Shown: positions 27,399 through 37,895, counted from the stretch's first letter. The stretch is DNA of 63,213 bases from an uncultured Alphaproteobacteria bacterium (GCA_913051655.1 CAJXHI010000016.1:1-63213); one strand, 5' to 3'. Notes: generated from the letters alone by a model not told the origin. Translations and numbers: made by a program.

Positions 27399-29952
27399 TC
27401 ACAATGCGTCCAGGTACAACAATCACTTTCTTGGGTGAAGCGCCATCAAGAGCACGCACAACGGCCTCTTCGCCTAGCGCGAGGGATTTCACTTTATCTG
27501 TGGAAAGATCTTTGGCAACCGTGATTTCCGCGCGCCTTTTGCCGTTGATTTGTATGGGCAATGTCAAAGTGGTTTCCACTAACATACCTTCATCTGCCTT
27601 TGGCCAAGGAGTGTTGACGATCAATCCGTTCCCTCCTTGATGCGCCCAAATATCCTCTGCCAAATGTGGTGTCATCGGGGACATGAGCTGCGCCAGCGTC
27701 ATGATCGCCTCGCGTTGCGCTGCTTTCGAGGCCTTTGATTTCGAGAGCGTGTTGGTAAAGGCATAAAGCTTTGCAATGGCTGCATTAAATCCAAAACTTT
27801 CCACGCCAAGCGTCACATCACGAATGGTTTTATGCATTTCTTGTAAAAGCTCTTGATCCCCTATGCCACCGAAGTCATCAGGCATAGCCGCAATTTTGCC
27901 ACACATTACCCAGACACGGGCTATATGCTTGTGAGCGGCTTCTGCACCGCTTACGGTCCATTCAACATCCCGTTCTGGTGGGCTGTCAGACAAGACAAAC
28001 CAGCGCGCCGTATCTGCACCATATTCCGCAATGATGCGCTCCGGGTCGACCACGTTATTTTTGGATTTTGACATTTTCGCAGAGGGAACAATATCGACCT
28101 CCTGACCGGTCCCTTTTAAAAAAGCCTTACCGTCCTTCAACTCAATTTCGTCTGGGTAGTGATAAAGGGGACGGCCGTCTTCCAAATTGACGGTCATATA
28201 AATCGCATGGGTTACCATGCCTTGTGTAAAAAGCGCCTTAAATGGTTCAGAGATATTTTTATTTCCGCCATGGCCTGTTATCTGCATACCTCGCGAGAAA
28301 AATCTCGCGTACAAAAGGTGCAAGATGGCATGCTCAACGCCCCCAATGTATTGATCGACATTCATCCAATAGTCAAGGTCGTTATTTTCCGTGGGCGTAG
28401 CGGCTCTGGGCGCCGTAAAACGCGCAAAATACCAAGAGCTGTCGACAAAGGTGTCCATCGTATCGGTTTCACGCAGCGCATCTATTCCACAAGAAGGGCA
28501 GGCACATTTGCGCCAATTCGGATGCCGGTCAAGTGGATTGCCCGGCACGTCAAAGCTCACGTCATCCGGTAGGGCAATGGGCAGGTTTTCTTTCTTTTCG
28601 GGCACAACGCCACAGGCATCACAATGCACCACTGGAATGGGACACCCCCAATACCGCTGACGGCTGAGACCCCAATCGCGCAGACGAAAATTTGTAACCC
28701 CTTTTCCCCACCCAGCATCTTCGGCAAAGCTGATCGTGGCATCGATAGCCTCTTGGCCCGTGGCAATATCTAGTCCTGCAAAATGCTCAACCCATTTTAC
28801 TTTCTCGCTTTTGGTTGGAACAAAGGCTTCGTTTGCTACGGGTGTTTCATTATCCATGGCATAAAAGGTGTCGATGACTGGAAGGTCATATTTGCGTGCG
28901 AAATCAAGGTCGCGTTGATCATGTGCAGGGCAGGCAAAAATTGCACCAGTGCCGTACTCCATCAAAATAAAATTGGCGATCCACACTGGTAATTCCCAGT
29001 CAGGGTTCAAAGGGTGCCTGACACGGATGCCTGTATCAATGCCCTTTTTTTCGGCCTTTTCCATATCTACTTCAGAAGTGCTCATCTGACGGCAAGCTTT
29101 ATTGAATTCGGCGATCTCTTCGTTATTTTCTTCGAGATGGCGGGCAAGAGGATGATCGGCAGAAATACCGATGAAGGATGCACCCATTAAAGTGTCGGGG
29201 CGTGTTGTGTACACCTCAATATCATTGAATCCGTCAGGCGCATTCATGGTTTCAAAACTTAGCTGAAGCCCGCGTGATTTGCCGATCCAATTCGCTTGCA
29301 TCAATTTCACTTTGGCTGGCCAATCGTCAAGCTTCTCGATTGTTTTTAGCAGATCTTCTGCAAAGTCAGAGATTTTGAAAAACCATTGCGTTAGCTCGCG
29401 CCGCTCTACCAGAGCGCCAGAGCGCCAGCCGCGCCCGTTTTCGACCTGTTCATTTGCGAGTACGGTCATGTCTACTGGATCCCAGTTCACGACTGCATTT
29501 TTGCGATAGACCAGCCCGGCCTCTAAAAAATCGAGGAACAACGCTTGTTGTTGCCCGTAATATTCTGGGTCACAAGTTGCAAACTCGCGCGACCAGTCAA
29601 TCGAAAGACCAAGCGGTTTCATTTGTTCGCGCATTTGGTCGATATTGTTATAGGTCCAATCCTTAGGGTGGCCTCCGCTTGCCATCGCCGCATTTTCTGC
29701 GGGCATGCCGAAAGCATCCCATCCCATGGGGTGCAGCACATTATGTCCTGTGCTCATTTTATAGCGCGCGATCACGTCGCCCATTGTATAGTTGCGCACA
29801 TGCCCAATATGCAGTTTCCCCGAAGGATAGGGAAACATTTCTAGTACGTAATATTTGGGTCGCGATTCATTGCGTTGTGCCTGAAATACTTTGGCTTTGT
29901 TCCAGGCTTTTTGCCATTTTGGCTCAATATCAGCGGCAATGTAGCGTGCCAT
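27385..29952 (-). CDS. leuS: Leucyl-tRNA synthetase
   Basis: LeuS charges tRNA-Leu. The protein of about 855 residues has the class I signatures [14 protein letters not shown] (HIGH, near residues 41-54) and [12 protein letters not shown] (KMSKS, near 615-626), plus the editing domain with [12 protein letters not shown] near 245-256. The ATG at 29952 begins [14 protein letters not shown], the family start, with AAGG nine bases upstream; a TTG seven codons earlier is less likely. It heads the leuS-lptE-holA operon. Confidence 0.97.
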   Translation of the reverse strand: MARYIAADIEPKWQKAWNKAKVFQAQRNESRPKYYVLEMFPYPSGKLHIGHVRNYTMGDVIARYKMSTGHNVLHPMGWDAFGMPAENAAMASGGHPKDWTYNNIDQMREQMKPLGLSIDWSREFATCDPEYYGQQQALFLDFLEAGLVYRKNAVVNWDPVDMTVLANEQVENGRGWRSGALVERRELTQWFFKISDFAEDLLKTIEKLDDWPAKVKLMQANWIGKSRGLQLSFETMNAPDGFNDIEVYTTRPDTLMGASFIGISADHPLARHLEENNEEIAEFNKACRQMSTSEVDMEKAEKKGIDTGIRVRHPLNPDWELPVWIANFILMEYGTGAIFACPAHDQRDLDFARKYDLPVIDTFYAMDNETPVANEAFVPTKSEKVKWVEHFAGLDIATGQEAIDATISFAEDAGWGKGVTNFRLRDWGLSRQRYWGCPIPVVHCDACGVVPEKKENLPIALPDDVSFDVPGNPLDRHPNWRKCACPSCGIDALRETDTMDTFVDSSWYFARFTAPRAATPTENNDLDYWMNVDQYIGGVEHAILHLLYARFFSRGMQITGHGGNKNISEPFKALFTQGMVTHAIYMTVNLEDGRPLYHYPDEIELKDGKAFLKGTGQEVDIVPSAKMSKSKNNVVDPERIIAEYGADTARWFVLSDSPPERDVEWTVSGAEAAHKHIARVWVMCGKIAAMPDDFGGIGDQELLQEMHKTIRDVTLGVESFGFNAAIAKLYAFTNTLSKSKASKAAQREAIMTLAQLMSPMTPHLAEDIWAHQGGNGLIVNTPWPKADEGMLVETTLTLPIQINGKRRAEITVAKDLSTDKVKSLALGEEAVVRALDGASPKKVIVVPGRIVNVVV

Positions 29953-30323
29953 TTTTCGCGACCTTTTATTCAACGTTTGACAGGTTGATAAGCGTATTAC
30001 GCCGTAGCGTCCAGAGGCATATCAATCTCGTATCTCAATCGGTTTTGCGCGAACTTTGCAAAAATTGCGATAATCAATAGTTTTTATCCCAAAAAAGAAT
30101 AACAAACATTTCTTTCGCATGTGTATAGAAACGGGCGTGCTTCTTTTGCGTGTAATTGGCAAGCGGCAGCGGAAAAACTGTGGCAATGCTGCATCATTTT
30201 TCGATCAGGTTCGCATTCTGCACAGCAATCACTTGCATTGTCAGGGGGAAAAGAGCGATTACGAACTTATTCCTGACACGGATTCACCGTTTCAGGGTCC
30301 ATATAACGAACCGAGGAAAAAAA
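29953..30323. other. Divergent promoter region of leuS and the porin
   Basis: This 371-base spacer separates leuS (minus) from the porin gene (plus). An open frame crosses the right part in frame with the porin, but it precedes the signal peptide and is not porin-like. No named operator was recognised. Confidence 0.5.
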
Positions 30324-31187
30324 ATGAAACATGTTCTTCTCGCGACTACCGCTCTTGCAATGTCTGCAGGCTTTGCATCTGCAGATGTAAGCCTAAGTGG
30401 GAAAGCTAACGCTGGTACATCTAGCTCAAATAACGTAACCACAACGTCATCCGGTATCGACCTGAATGTTAGCGCAAGTATGACAACAGATGCTGGCGTA
30501 ACGCTCACAGTCGCTGATGATTTTGGTGGCGGCTCTTTGCTCGACTGGAACGACGACTACCGAGTTGAAGCTCAGGGATCAGACCTTGATCAGCCTTCAG
30601 TAACTGTTGCAATGGGTAACGTCACTCTCACAGTCGACCCAGGTGAAGTCTCTGACCTTTATGACGACAGTCAAACTGGTGATGTACAGATCAGCACATC
30701 AATGGCTGGCTTTACTATCGACTATGTCGCATCTTCAGACACAGACGTAAACACCAACTCTTATAAGTTGGGTTACGCAATGGGTGACTTGTCGTTCAGC
30801 GTGATCGGTACAACTCGTGGCGACGCTGCGGCTGGAGCAGTTCCAGCTGAAAATGAAGCCATGAAGTGGTCAGCTTCTTATGCAATGGGTGACATTACGC
30901 TCGGCCTTGCAATGAACAATAACGGTGACAATGATGACATTACAACCGGCTCTGTTAAATACGCTATGGGCAATGGTTTGAGCGTTTCAATGTCAGCAGA
31001 CGATAACGACGACTGGGACGCTTCTGTATCTTGGTCAGCCGGTGCAGTTTCTGTGAGCTACTCAACTGATGAAAATTCTGCTTACGAAGCACACGCAACT
31101 TATGACTTGGGCGGTGGTGCGAAAGTATTCGCTGCTACAACGGACGCGAACGACTTTACAGCGTTCGGTGTAGAGTTCACATTCTAA
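30324..31187 (+). CDS. Outer-membrane porin
   Basis: A 287-residue general-diffusion porin of the Rhodobacteraceae type. The signal peptide MKHVLLATTALAMSAGFASA is cleaved before DVSLSGKA. The mature chain is built of alternating beta strands rich in Gly, Ser, Asp and Thr, with many acidic loop residues, and it ends in phenylalanine (FGVEFTF), the outer-membrane insertion signal. The start at 30324 is set by GAGGAAAA and the signal peptide; the frame is open upstream. An intrinsic terminator follows at 31211. Codon use is biased, as expected of an abundant protein. A dead copy lies at 24628-24957. Confidence 0.9.
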   Translation: MKHVLLATTALAMSAGFASADVSLSGKANAGTSSSNNVTTTSSGIDLNVSASMTTDAGVTLTVADDFGGGSLLDWNDDYRVEAQGSDLDQPSVTVAMGNVTLTVDPGEVSDLYDDSQTGDVQISTSMAGFTIDYVASSDTDVNTNSYKLGYAMGDLSFSVIGTTRGDAAAGAVPAENEAMKWSASYAMGDITLGLAMNNNGDNDDITTGSVKYAMGNGLSVSMSADDNDDWDASVSWSAGAVSVSYSTDENSAYEAHATYDLGGGAKVFAATTDANDFTAFGVEFTF

Positions 31188-31210
31188 TCAGCCGATTAGA
31201 GTGACTTATG

Positions 31211-31238
31211 AAGAGCGGCTTTTGAGCCGCTCTTTTTT
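31211..31238 (+). terminator. Intrinsic terminator of the porin gene
   Basis: AAGAGCGGCT (31211-31220) pairs perfectly with AGCCGCTCTT (31225-31234) around a TTTG loop, and the T run extends to 31238. It lies 23 nt after the porin stop. Confidence 0.92.
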
Positions 31239-31289
31239 GCTTGCAATTCCCTGCACGGTGTTACCTTAAAGTGCAAAAAGGGGAAAATA

Positions 31290-31952
31290 ATGTCACTTCA
31301 AGGGATCACAGAGCGTTTACAGGCTGCGGAGCGCGAACACGGTCGCCCGACTTGCAGCACAAAACTGATTGCCGTGTCAAAAATTCAACCTAATGAACGG
31401 GTGCATGCGGTTCTTTCTGACGGGCATCGTGTGTTTGGGGAAAACCGTGTCCAAGAGAGTTTGAAAAAATGGCCCGCTTTTAAAAAGGAATTTGAGGGCA
31501 TAGAGCTGCACTTAATCGGGCCCTTGCAAAGCAACAAGACCCGTCAGGCGATGGAGCTTTTTGATGCTATACACTCCGTCGATCGCCCAAAACTTAGCAC
31601 GTCAATCGCACGTATTGCGCAGGAAATAGGACATTGTCCCGAGATCTTCATACAAGTTAATACGGGTCTTGAACCGCAAAAAGCGGGTATTCTACCTCAA
31701 GATACCGACGATTTTATCAAGGGCTGCAGGGCACTTGATCTTCCTATTAAAGGGTTGATGTGCATTCCCCCGGCAGAAAAAAACCCTACGCATCACTTTG
31801 CGCTTTTGGCAAAAATTGCCAAAAACAACGGACTTTCAGGATTATCTATGGGTATGTCTGGCGATTTTGAAACTGCGGTTGCACATGGGGCGACCCATGT
31901 GCGTGTCGGGTCCGCTATTTTCGGGGAACGTATCAATGTTGACGGACAATAA
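31290..31952 (+). CDS. YggS family PLP-homeostasis protein
   Basis: This 220-residue protein belongs to the YggS/PLPBP family, which binds pyridoxal phosphate without known enzymatic activity and maintains vitamin B6 and amino-acid balance. K31 in LIAVSK is the PLP-binding lysine; HLIGPLQSNKTRQAM (about 74-88) and GMSGDFETAVAHGATHVRVG (about 188-207) are the other signatures. Its 3' end overlaps the convergent L,D-transpeptidase gene by 20 bases. Confidence 0.93.
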   Translation: MSLQGITERLQAAEREHGRPTCSTKLIAVSKIQPNERVHAVLSDGHRVFGENRVQESLKKWPAFKKEFEGIELHLIGPLQSNKTRQAMELFDAIHSVDRPKLSTSIARIAQEIGHCPEIFIQVNTGLEPQKAGILPQDTDDFIKGCRALDLPIKGLMCIPPAEKNPTHHFALLAKIAKNNGLSGLSMGMSGDFETAVAHGATHVRVGSAIFGERINVDGQ

Positions 31953-32439
31953 TCTTTGTGCCAAATCGGATGCGTCGAACAATCTGCAATAAGTGTCTAG
32001 GATCAAAAGCAATACAGCCTTCTGTCGGATGGCCCGGTTTACGCCATTGGTGTAGGAATATAGCGGATCCACGTCCTTTGATCGCATAAGGCCAATTCCA
32101 ATTGATCAGCAGAACAAGATCATACAAGGGATCGGCGCGATAAAACCGTTCATGTTGAAATTGGCTTGGGACCTGGCCCATCATATTGTATTCAGGGTCT
32201 GCGCAATCATCCGACCAAATGTCGCGAGGTCGAATGGGGAGCGCCCAGTTTGTTGGCCTTTCCAAGCGGTCAGGACGGTAAAGCAAACCAATAATTTCAT
32301 GGGCGCCTTCTGGTGTTGCGTTATCTCCCTCACGTTTGCGCGAAGTTGTTCCATTTTTTCCGATGCTACAGGGATAGATTATGTTGCCCACACGAGCGCC
32401 GCGGGGTGTAATGTAAATATGCTGTGACCGTTGCGTCAT
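31933..32439 (-). CDS. L,D-transpeptidase (YkuD domain) family protein
   Basis: The 168-residue protein has the YkuD catalytic pattern: H130 in IFLHQWR and, 12 residues on, C142 in TEGCIAF. Such enzymes make 3-3 crosslinks in peptidoglycan or attach proteins to it. No signal peptide is visible, as in several short alphaproteobacterial members, so export is unclear. Its start overlaps the ribA stop by four bases, suggesting one transcript, and its 3' end overlaps yggS on the other strand. Confidence 0.8.
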   Translation of the reverse strand: MTQRSQHIYITPRGARVGNIIYPCSIGKNGTTSRKREGDNATPEGAHEIIGLLYRPDRLERPTNWALPIRPRDIWSDDCADPEYNMMGQVPSQFQHERFYRADPLYDLVLLINWNWPYAIKGRGSAIFLHQWRKPGHPTEGCIAFDPRHLLQIVRRIRFGTKIIVRQH

Positions 32440-33521
32440 AAAAGATGACCAGATTTACGCGCTTTTGTGGCCAGATAATGTGCATTTGTCGGGTTTTCAC
32501 CTAGGATCAAGGGCACGCGTTCAAGCACGTTGATACCATTTTTCTCCATCATCAATATTTTTGAGGGATTATTGGTCATAAGGCGAATATTGCAAATTCC
32601 CATGTCTTTGAGGATAGATGCGCCAATTCTGAAATCTCGTTCGTCATCTTCAAAGCCGAGGCGATGATTGGCCTCAACAGTATCAAATCCTTCGTCTTGA
32701 AGGGAGTAGGCCCGTATCTTATTGGCCATTCCAATACCGCGGCCCTCTTGATTAAGGTAAAGCAATACACCGCTACCCTTCTGCCCCATCTGCTGCAGTG
32801 CGCCACGCAATTGCGCACCACAATCACATTTCAAACTGCCCAACACATCCCCTGTAAAGCAGGCCGAATGTAGACGCACAAGAACCGGTTCGCTACGCTC
32901 AGGTTTTCCAATTTCCATTACATAATGTTCTTCTGTACCATTATTGGGGCGAAACAAATGCAGTTTTCCCTTTGGAGCCGCAGAAATTGGAAGTTTTGAA
33001 GAAATTATGTCAGACAAGATTACCGCTTCGCTTAAATAAGAACTGGCAACTTGCACATTTAAATACGTCAATCCCTCAAGGGCGACAGTATTTGGTTTCG
33101 ATACATATTTAATCAACGCTGTGGGTAGAAGATGTGCGGATTTGACGAGACTTAAAGCAAACCGTTCCAATGCCGCGTCCCCATCACGTTTGCTCTTAAA
33201 TGGACCTTTGAGGGGTATTTCCAGATCAGAGGATGGATCAGCCATGGCCCTAAACCATCTAGTGTTGGCCTCTTGTGGGACAAGAACTCGGGCCAAATCA
33301 CCGTCATATGCAGCAAGTTTGAGCGTTTTAGCGCGTTTGGCGCTGAGCAACAAAAGCATTTCGCCTGTCATCTGTCTCAGATCTTTTAGACGTTCGTCAC
33401 TCAGGGTTTCTGCAGGAATTAGAAGGGCAGTTTCATCCAAATCCAATATTACAGGAACACCCATGCGCAAATCTGCGCGTGCCCGAGAGATTTGTTCCTG
33501 TATCGAAAGAGCTAATGCCAT
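32436..33521 (-). CDS. ribA: GTP cyclohydrolase II
   Basis: RibA opens the GTP ring in the first step of riboflavin synthesis. The catalytic domain (about residues 190-361) has the zinc ligands in HSACFTGDVLGSLKCDCGAQL, in short C and CDC, followed by LYLNQEGRGIGMANKI. The 170-residue N-terminal part is not a functional DHBP synthase but matches the extra domain of RibA in related alphaproteobacteria. It is divergent from the response regulator and overlaps the L,D-transpeptidase gene downstream. Confidence 0.93.
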   Translation of the reverse strand: MALALSIQEQISRARADLRMGVPVILDLDETALLIPAETLSDERLKDLRQMTGEMLLLLSAKRAKTLKLAAYDGDLARVLVPQEANTRWFRAMADPSSDLEIPLKGPFKSKRDGDAALERFALSLVKSAHLLPTALIKYVSKPNTVALEGLTYLNVQVASSYLSEAVILSDIISSKLPISAAPKGKLHLFRPNNGTEEHYVMEIGKPERSEPVLVRLHSACFTGDVLGSLKCDCGAQLRGALQQMGQKGSGVLLYLNQEGRGIGMANKIRAYSLQDEGFDTVEANHRLGFEDDERDFRIGASILKDMGICNIRLMTNNPSKILMMEKNGINVLERVPLILGENPTNAHYLATKARKSGHLL

Positions 33522-33714
33522 GTGACCAATTATCGAAAAAACACCTACACATGACTTGTGCGATAATGTCGCAGAATATTCAATGTTTGATTTTCGCTCG
33601 CAATTGTTTCAAAATCTGTGGAATTAAACTCGTCCTTGTGAAAGGAACCCGACTGAGCTTTCAATCTTTCAGATTAGGGCGCACCTCTCGGTCGTAAAGC
33701 AGACAACGGAAAAG

Positions 33715-34413
33715 ATGGCTCAGACGAAAACAATTTTGCTTGTGAATGATGAAGAAGATTTCAGATACGCGCTTGCTGAACAGCTTATTATTGTTGGCGA
33801 GTTTGAATTACAACAAGTGGGGTCTGCACGAGAAGCGCTTTCGAAGGTGGGGCAGCAAGATTTTGATGTTATTATTCTGGACATTGGCCTGCGCGATATA
33901 GATGGCGGAGAATTATGCCGCATTATGCGTAAACAAACCATCAAATGTCCCATCATAATCCTCACAGGGCAGGATAGTGATGCCAACGCGATCCTAGGAT
34001 TGGATGTGGGAGCAAATGAATACATCACTAAGCCGTTTAAGTTTCCGGTTCTATTGGCACGTATTCGGTCTCATCTTCGTCAATTTGATCAAACAGAAGA
34101 CGCAAATTTTGCACTAGGGCCCTATATTTTTACGCCTACGCAAAAATTTCTGGTAAAAGAAGATGGTATCAAAATTAGATTAACAGAAAAGGAAACAAAT
34201 ATTCTGAAATTTCTTCTCCGTTCCGAAAATGCCACTGTGCATAGGAACATTTTATTGCATGAGGTCTGGGGATATAATGCCGGCATCACCACACATACGC
34301 TTGAAACACATATTTACAGACTCAGGCAAAAAATTGAACCTGATCCTTCTCAGGCCAAAATGCTGGTCACTGAACGTGGTGGATATAAGATTGTAGCAAA
34401 ACAGCAACAGTGA
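33715..34413 (+). CDS. OmpR-family response regulator, orphan (CenR-like?)
   Basis: A 232-residue two-domain regulator. The receiver domain has the acidic pocket N11-D12-E13, the phosphorylation site D56 in ILDIGLRD, and K106 in ITKPFK. The C-terminal winged helix (about 135-230) ends ETHIYRLRQKIEP and VTERGGYKIV, typical of OmpR/PhoB. No histidine kinase gene adjoins it. The sequence and orphan state recall the cell-envelope regulator CenR of Rhodobacter and Caulobacter, which I offer as a possibility only. An intrinsic terminator follows at 34509. Confidence 0.88.
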   Translation: MAQTKTILLVNDEEDFRYALAEQLIIVGEFELQQVGSAREALSKVGQQDFDVIILDIGLRDIDGGELCRIMRKQTIKCPIIILTGQDSDANAILGLDVGANEYITKPFKFPVLLARIRSHLRQFDQTEDANFALGPYIFTPTQKFLVKEDGIKIRLTEKETNILKFLLRSENATVHRNILLHEVWGYNAGITTHTLETHIYRLRQKIEPDPSQAKMLVTERGGYKIVAKQQQ

Positions 34414-34508
34414 AAGGTAAGGATATTGAAAAAATACAATATTTCAATTATAAAATCGTATGAACCCGTGCATACCTGGGTTAAGGTTTGCACCCTCTCT
34501 GTTGGACT

Positions 34509-34535
34509 GGTCCGGGGTGACCCGGACCATTTTTT
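34509..34535 (+). terminator. Intrinsic terminator of the response regulator
   Basis: GGTCCGGG (34509-34516) pairs with CCCGGACC (34521-34528) around a GTGA tetraloop, followed by ATTTTTT. The strong GC stem and T run make a classical terminator, 96 nt past the stop. Confidence 0.93.
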
Positions 34536-35471
34536 GTGTGCTTTTTGATTTTGAATTACATTTTTAACCGATGGATGACGGTCTTTTGTTAACTATATCG
34601 TACGAAGTTTACTAAGAAACCTTGCGCTGCTGCCACCTTTAAAAGCAGTCCAATCGAAACAAATTATTCGACTGGTGCATGGGTGATAAGCATCCACACC
34701 TAACATGTCCGTAAAATACGTCTTATAGCTAAACTAGCTGGTGAATACGAGACAGCGAGAATCTAACGTTTTTTCTTTTTTGATAAAGCAGACGTGTCTT
34801 ATCCCAGATTTTCAAAAACGTCGCTGCCAAAACCGGTAACGATATGTTGACATTGAGTTAGCGTTTTCTCTTACCGAATTACAATTACGGCAAATCCGTT
34901 GCATCTTGATAAAAGCAAATTGAAATTTCTGTCAGTTTGATCGAAGAAATTTTCGGTAAATTAAAGTGAGCTTGTGCTTTTAAAAAGCATGTCGTTTGGT
35001 AAAGTTGAAAGAACTGTAAATGACGCAAGCTGAATTGGAAAAAGCTAATTGTAGGACAGCGGATCCCGTGAAAACATTTCAATACCTTGAAGCTTTATTT
35101 TGTTGGGAAATTCGGTGGAAGTCCACCGTCATGTAAACAAAATACACCGTTCGTGTTTGGACGGATACTGATTTCCTCGCGCTTTACTTTCCCGCATAGC
35201 CATTGACACCTTTGAATGATCCTCATACCAATTTCTCATGAATTAATCGTATTGGTCTCCGCATCGGCGATCCCGATGCAGCAGAATCAAGAGTTAAATA
35301 ATTGGGTTTCACCACTTATTCGCACGGGAATTATAGACCGGTTTTCGGGCTCTTTTGTCATAGGGCGATGGAACTGAATTTGAAGTTGACTCTTTCAACG
35401 AAGTTTAGGTCTAAAACCTTTGCATATGGTGAGTTACGGGCGAGAGGCCTATAGCACAAAGGAAATTTGAT
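34536..35471. other. Gene-free stretch, possibly eroded sequence
   Basis: Over 900 bases between the terminator and xth carry no convincing gene on either strand; the longest frame (34885-35082, minus) has no ribosome site and a low-complexity look. A short perfect hairpin, CGGTGGA-AG-TCCACCG, lies at 35113-35128. Irregular composition suggests an old remnant, but no family could be recognised. Confidence 0.4.
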
Positions 35472-36260
35472 GTGACCACGACAGTTGCCACTTGGAATAT
35501 TAACTCCGTCCGCCTTCGAGCTGCTTTGGTTGTAAAGTTATTAAATGAAGAAGCCCCCGATGTTCTATGTTTGCAGGAATGTAAATCGCCAGTCGACAAA
35601 ATCCCCATGGACCTTCTCGCGCTTTCTGGTTATGCGTATGTAATTGCGCGTGGGCAGAAGGGGTACAATGGAGTCGCCATCATATCGCGCAGTCCAATCA
35701 CCCAAGTTGGGGCAGAAGATTTTGCTGAACTCGGACACGCACGTCATATTGCAGGTCAGCTAGAAAACGGTCTGACCATCCACAATTTTTATGTGCCTGC
35801 GGGCGGCGACATCGCTGATCGTACGGTGAACGAGAAATTTGGCCAAAAACTGGATTATCTAGCCGCAATGAAAGCCTATTTTAAGAAAACCCCGCCCAAA
35901 GCCTCTGTGCTTGTGGGGGATTTGAATATTGCGCCGCGCAAGGATGATGTATGGGACCACAGAAAACTATTGAAAGTGGTCAGTCACACACAGGTCGAAG
36001 TAGACGCACTGGCAGATGTCCAAAATTCCGGGAAATGGGTAGATGTGACAAGGCAGGATATTCCAGAAGGTCAGCTTTATTCGTGGTGGTCGTATCGGGC
36101 GGCAGATTGGGATAGTGCTGACAAAGGACGCCGGTTGGACCACATTTGGGCGTCGCAGGATATTTCGAATAAGGCGTATGGATCCCGTATCCTGCGTACT
36201 GTACGTGGGTGGGAACGGCCGAGCGACCACGCGCCAGTTTTTGCAAGTTTTGATCTTTGA
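35472..36260 (+). CDS. xth: Exodeoxyribonuclease III (AP endonuclease)
   Basis: The 262-residue enzyme cleaves DNA at abasic sites and degrades 3' ends in base excision repair. Metal and catalytic residues are visible: N10 in TWNINSVR, E36 in CLQECK, YNGVAIISR near 67, GDLNIAPRKDDVWD near 150, RRLDHIWAS near 222, and SDHAPVFA near the end. Translation starts at GTG (35472) with AAGGA eight bases before it; the adjacent ATG opens straight into a stop. Confidence 0.95.
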   Translation: MTTTVATWNINSVRLRAALVVKLLNEEAPDVLCLQECKSPVDKIPMDLLALSGYAYVIARGQKGYNGVAIISRSPITQVGAEDFAELGHARHIAGQLENGLTIHNFYVPAGGDIADRTVNEKFGQKLDYLAAMKAYFKKTPPKASVLVGDLNIAPRKDDVWDHRKLLKVVSHTQVEVDALADVQNSGKWVDVTRQDIPEGQLYSWWSYRAADWDSADKGRRLDHIWASQDISNKAYGSRILRTVRGWERPSDHAPVFASFDL

Positions 36261-36315
36261 ATTCTGCAAAAATCATCCATATATGAAGCTAAGGAAACAC
36301 GATGAAAGAAAACAG

Positions 36316-37230
36316 ATGTTGGAATTAGGACAAACCCCTGAAGTGTCATCCTCAGACTTGGTGTTTGAGGCCAGCGAAGCGACCTTTATGGCTGACGTGA
36401 TTGAAGCAAGCCAAACAGTCCCAGTCATTGTGGATTTTTGGGCGCCATGGTGTGGTCCCTGTCGGACAATCGGCCCACAATTGGAAGAGGCTGTAATCGC
36501 CGCAAAAGGTGCTGTGAAAATGGCTAAGGTCAATGTTGACGAAAACCAGATGATCGCGGGGCAGATGCGTGTGCAGTCTATACCAACTGTCTATGCGTTT
36601 TGGCAGGGTAAACCAGTTGACGCTTTTCAAGGGGCTTTGCCTGCCTCTGAGGTACAGGCTTTCGTAGAAAAAGTCGTAGCAGCCTCAGGTGGCAGTGCAG
36701 ATGGTGGTCTTGGTGATGCAGTTGCTGCCGCGGAGGAGTTCTTGGCTGCTGGTGAGGCAGAGGAAGCGGCACAAACCTTTTCCGGAATTTTGGGCGAAAA
36801 CCCAAATCATCCCGGTGCCTATAGCGGCTTAGTGCGTGCGCAGATCGCACTAAACGATCTTGACCAGGCAGAGGCGATTTTAAACGGTGCCCCAGCAGAG
36901 ATCGCGAAAACGCCAGAATTGGAAACGGCTTATGCGCAGCTTGAATTGGCAAAGCAGGCTGCCAATGCTGGGCCCATCGACGATCTGCGTGGTAAGGTTG
37001 ACGCGAGCCCAGAGGATCATCAGGCGCGCCTTGATCTAGCGCAAGCTCTATACGCTGCGGGTGCTGCGGAAAAAGCGATTGATGAATTACTTGAACTTTT
37101 TCGCAGAGACAGGGATTGGCATGAGGGTGCTGCAAAAGCACAGTTGTTTATTATTTTTGAAGCTCTTCAGTCTAATGATCCTATCGTTTTGAATGGACGA
37201 CGAAAATTAAGTTCTTTGATATTTGCCTGA
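36316..37230 (+). CDS. Thioredoxin-TPR co-chaperone (CnoX/YbbN-like)
   Basis: The protein of about 304 residues joins an N-terminal thioredoxin domain (to about residue 115) with WCGPC at 45-49 to a C-terminal tetratricopeptide region (about 125-300) rich in Ala and Glu. This is the layout of YbbN/CnoX, a holdase that works with chaperonins and protects proteins from oxidation. E. coli CnoX lost the CxxC redox pair, but here both cysteines are kept. The start at 36316 gives the family N-terminus MLELGQ; an in-frame ATG at 36283 is possible but has no ribosome site. The Lon-like gene follows 26 nt later. Confidence 0.88.
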   Translation: MLELGQTPEVSSSDLVFEASEATFMADVIEASQTVPVIVDFWAPWCGPCRTIGPQLEEAVIAAKGAVKMAKVNVDENQMIAGQMRVQSIPTVYAFWQGKPVDAFQGALPASEVQAFVEKVVAASGGSADGGLGDAVAAAEEFLAAGEAEEAAQTFSGILGENPNHPGAYSGLVRAQIALNDLDQAEAILNGAPAEIAKTPELETAYAQLELAKQAANAGPIDDLRGKVDASPEDHQARLDLAQALYAAGAAEKAIDELLELFRRDRDWHEGAAKAQLFIIFEALQSNDPIVLNGRRKLSSLIFA

Positions 37231-37256
37231 TTGCTGTGCGGAGCTACATATGGTCC

Positions 37257-37895
37257 ATGGTAATGAATTTTGATCTTCCAGACACCATTGCGGTGTTTCC
37301 ACTACCAGGCGCGCTTTTGCTTCCGCGCTCGCGATTACCACTGCACATTTTTGAACCGCGCTATTTGACAATGATTGAGGACGTTTTGAAAACCCCAGAG
37401 CGCTTGATCGGGATGATTCAGACAAGCGGTCAAAACGGCGACGAACGAATGCAGTCCATTGGTTGCGCTGGTCGTGTCACCCAGTTTTCAGAAACGGAGG
37501 ATGGTCGGTATATGGTAACCCTTACCGGGGTCAGCCGCTACCGTATTCGTGACGAAATCGAAGGATTTACACCCTACCGACGGTTTGGTGTAAGTTGGAC
37601 AGGTTTTGAAGGGGACAGAGCTGCCAGTGACAAAGATCCAAGTTTTGACCGTGTGGAGTTTTTCAAGATACTTGCGCGATATTTCAAGGCGCGGGGGCTT
37701 TCCACAGATTGGGATACGCTCAAAGACGCAGATGATGAGTTACTGATTAACTCGCTGTCAATGCTGTTGGATTTTGAAGTTGAAGACAAGCAAGCACTAT
37801 TGGAAGCGCCCTCACTGGTGACGCGGCGCGAAACGATTGTGACCTTGATCGAATACAGCTTGCGTGCGGGCGATGGTGGAGACGTTTTGCAGTGA
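37257..37895 (+). CDS. Lon N-terminal substrate-binding domain protein
   Basis: The 212-residue protein consists of the Lon LAN domain only: [20 protein letters not shown] and [10 protein letters not shown] near the start, GCAGRVTQF near 67, and YRIRDEIEG near 95. No ATPase or protease part follows, so it is a stand-alone substrate-recognition protein of unknown role. The start is uncertain: ATG 37257, ATG 37263 or GTG 37236 are all in frame. The stop overlaps the Trm112-like gene by four bases (GTGA). Confidence 0.88.
   Translation: MVMNFDLPDTIAVFPLPGALLLPRSRLPLHIFEPRYLTMIEDVLKTPERLIGMIQTSGQNGDERMQSIGCAGRVTQFSETEDGRYMVTLTGVSRYRIRDEIEGFTPYRRFGVSWTGFEGDRAASDKDPSFDRVEFFKILARYFKARGLSTDWDTLKDADDELLINSLSMLLDFEVEDKQALLEAPSLVTRRETIVTLIEYSLRAGDGGDVLQ

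Noticed and set aside
34885-35082. 65-codon minus-strand frame in the spacer before xth
   Set aside because: Composition is unlike protein, there is no ribosome site and no recognisable motif.
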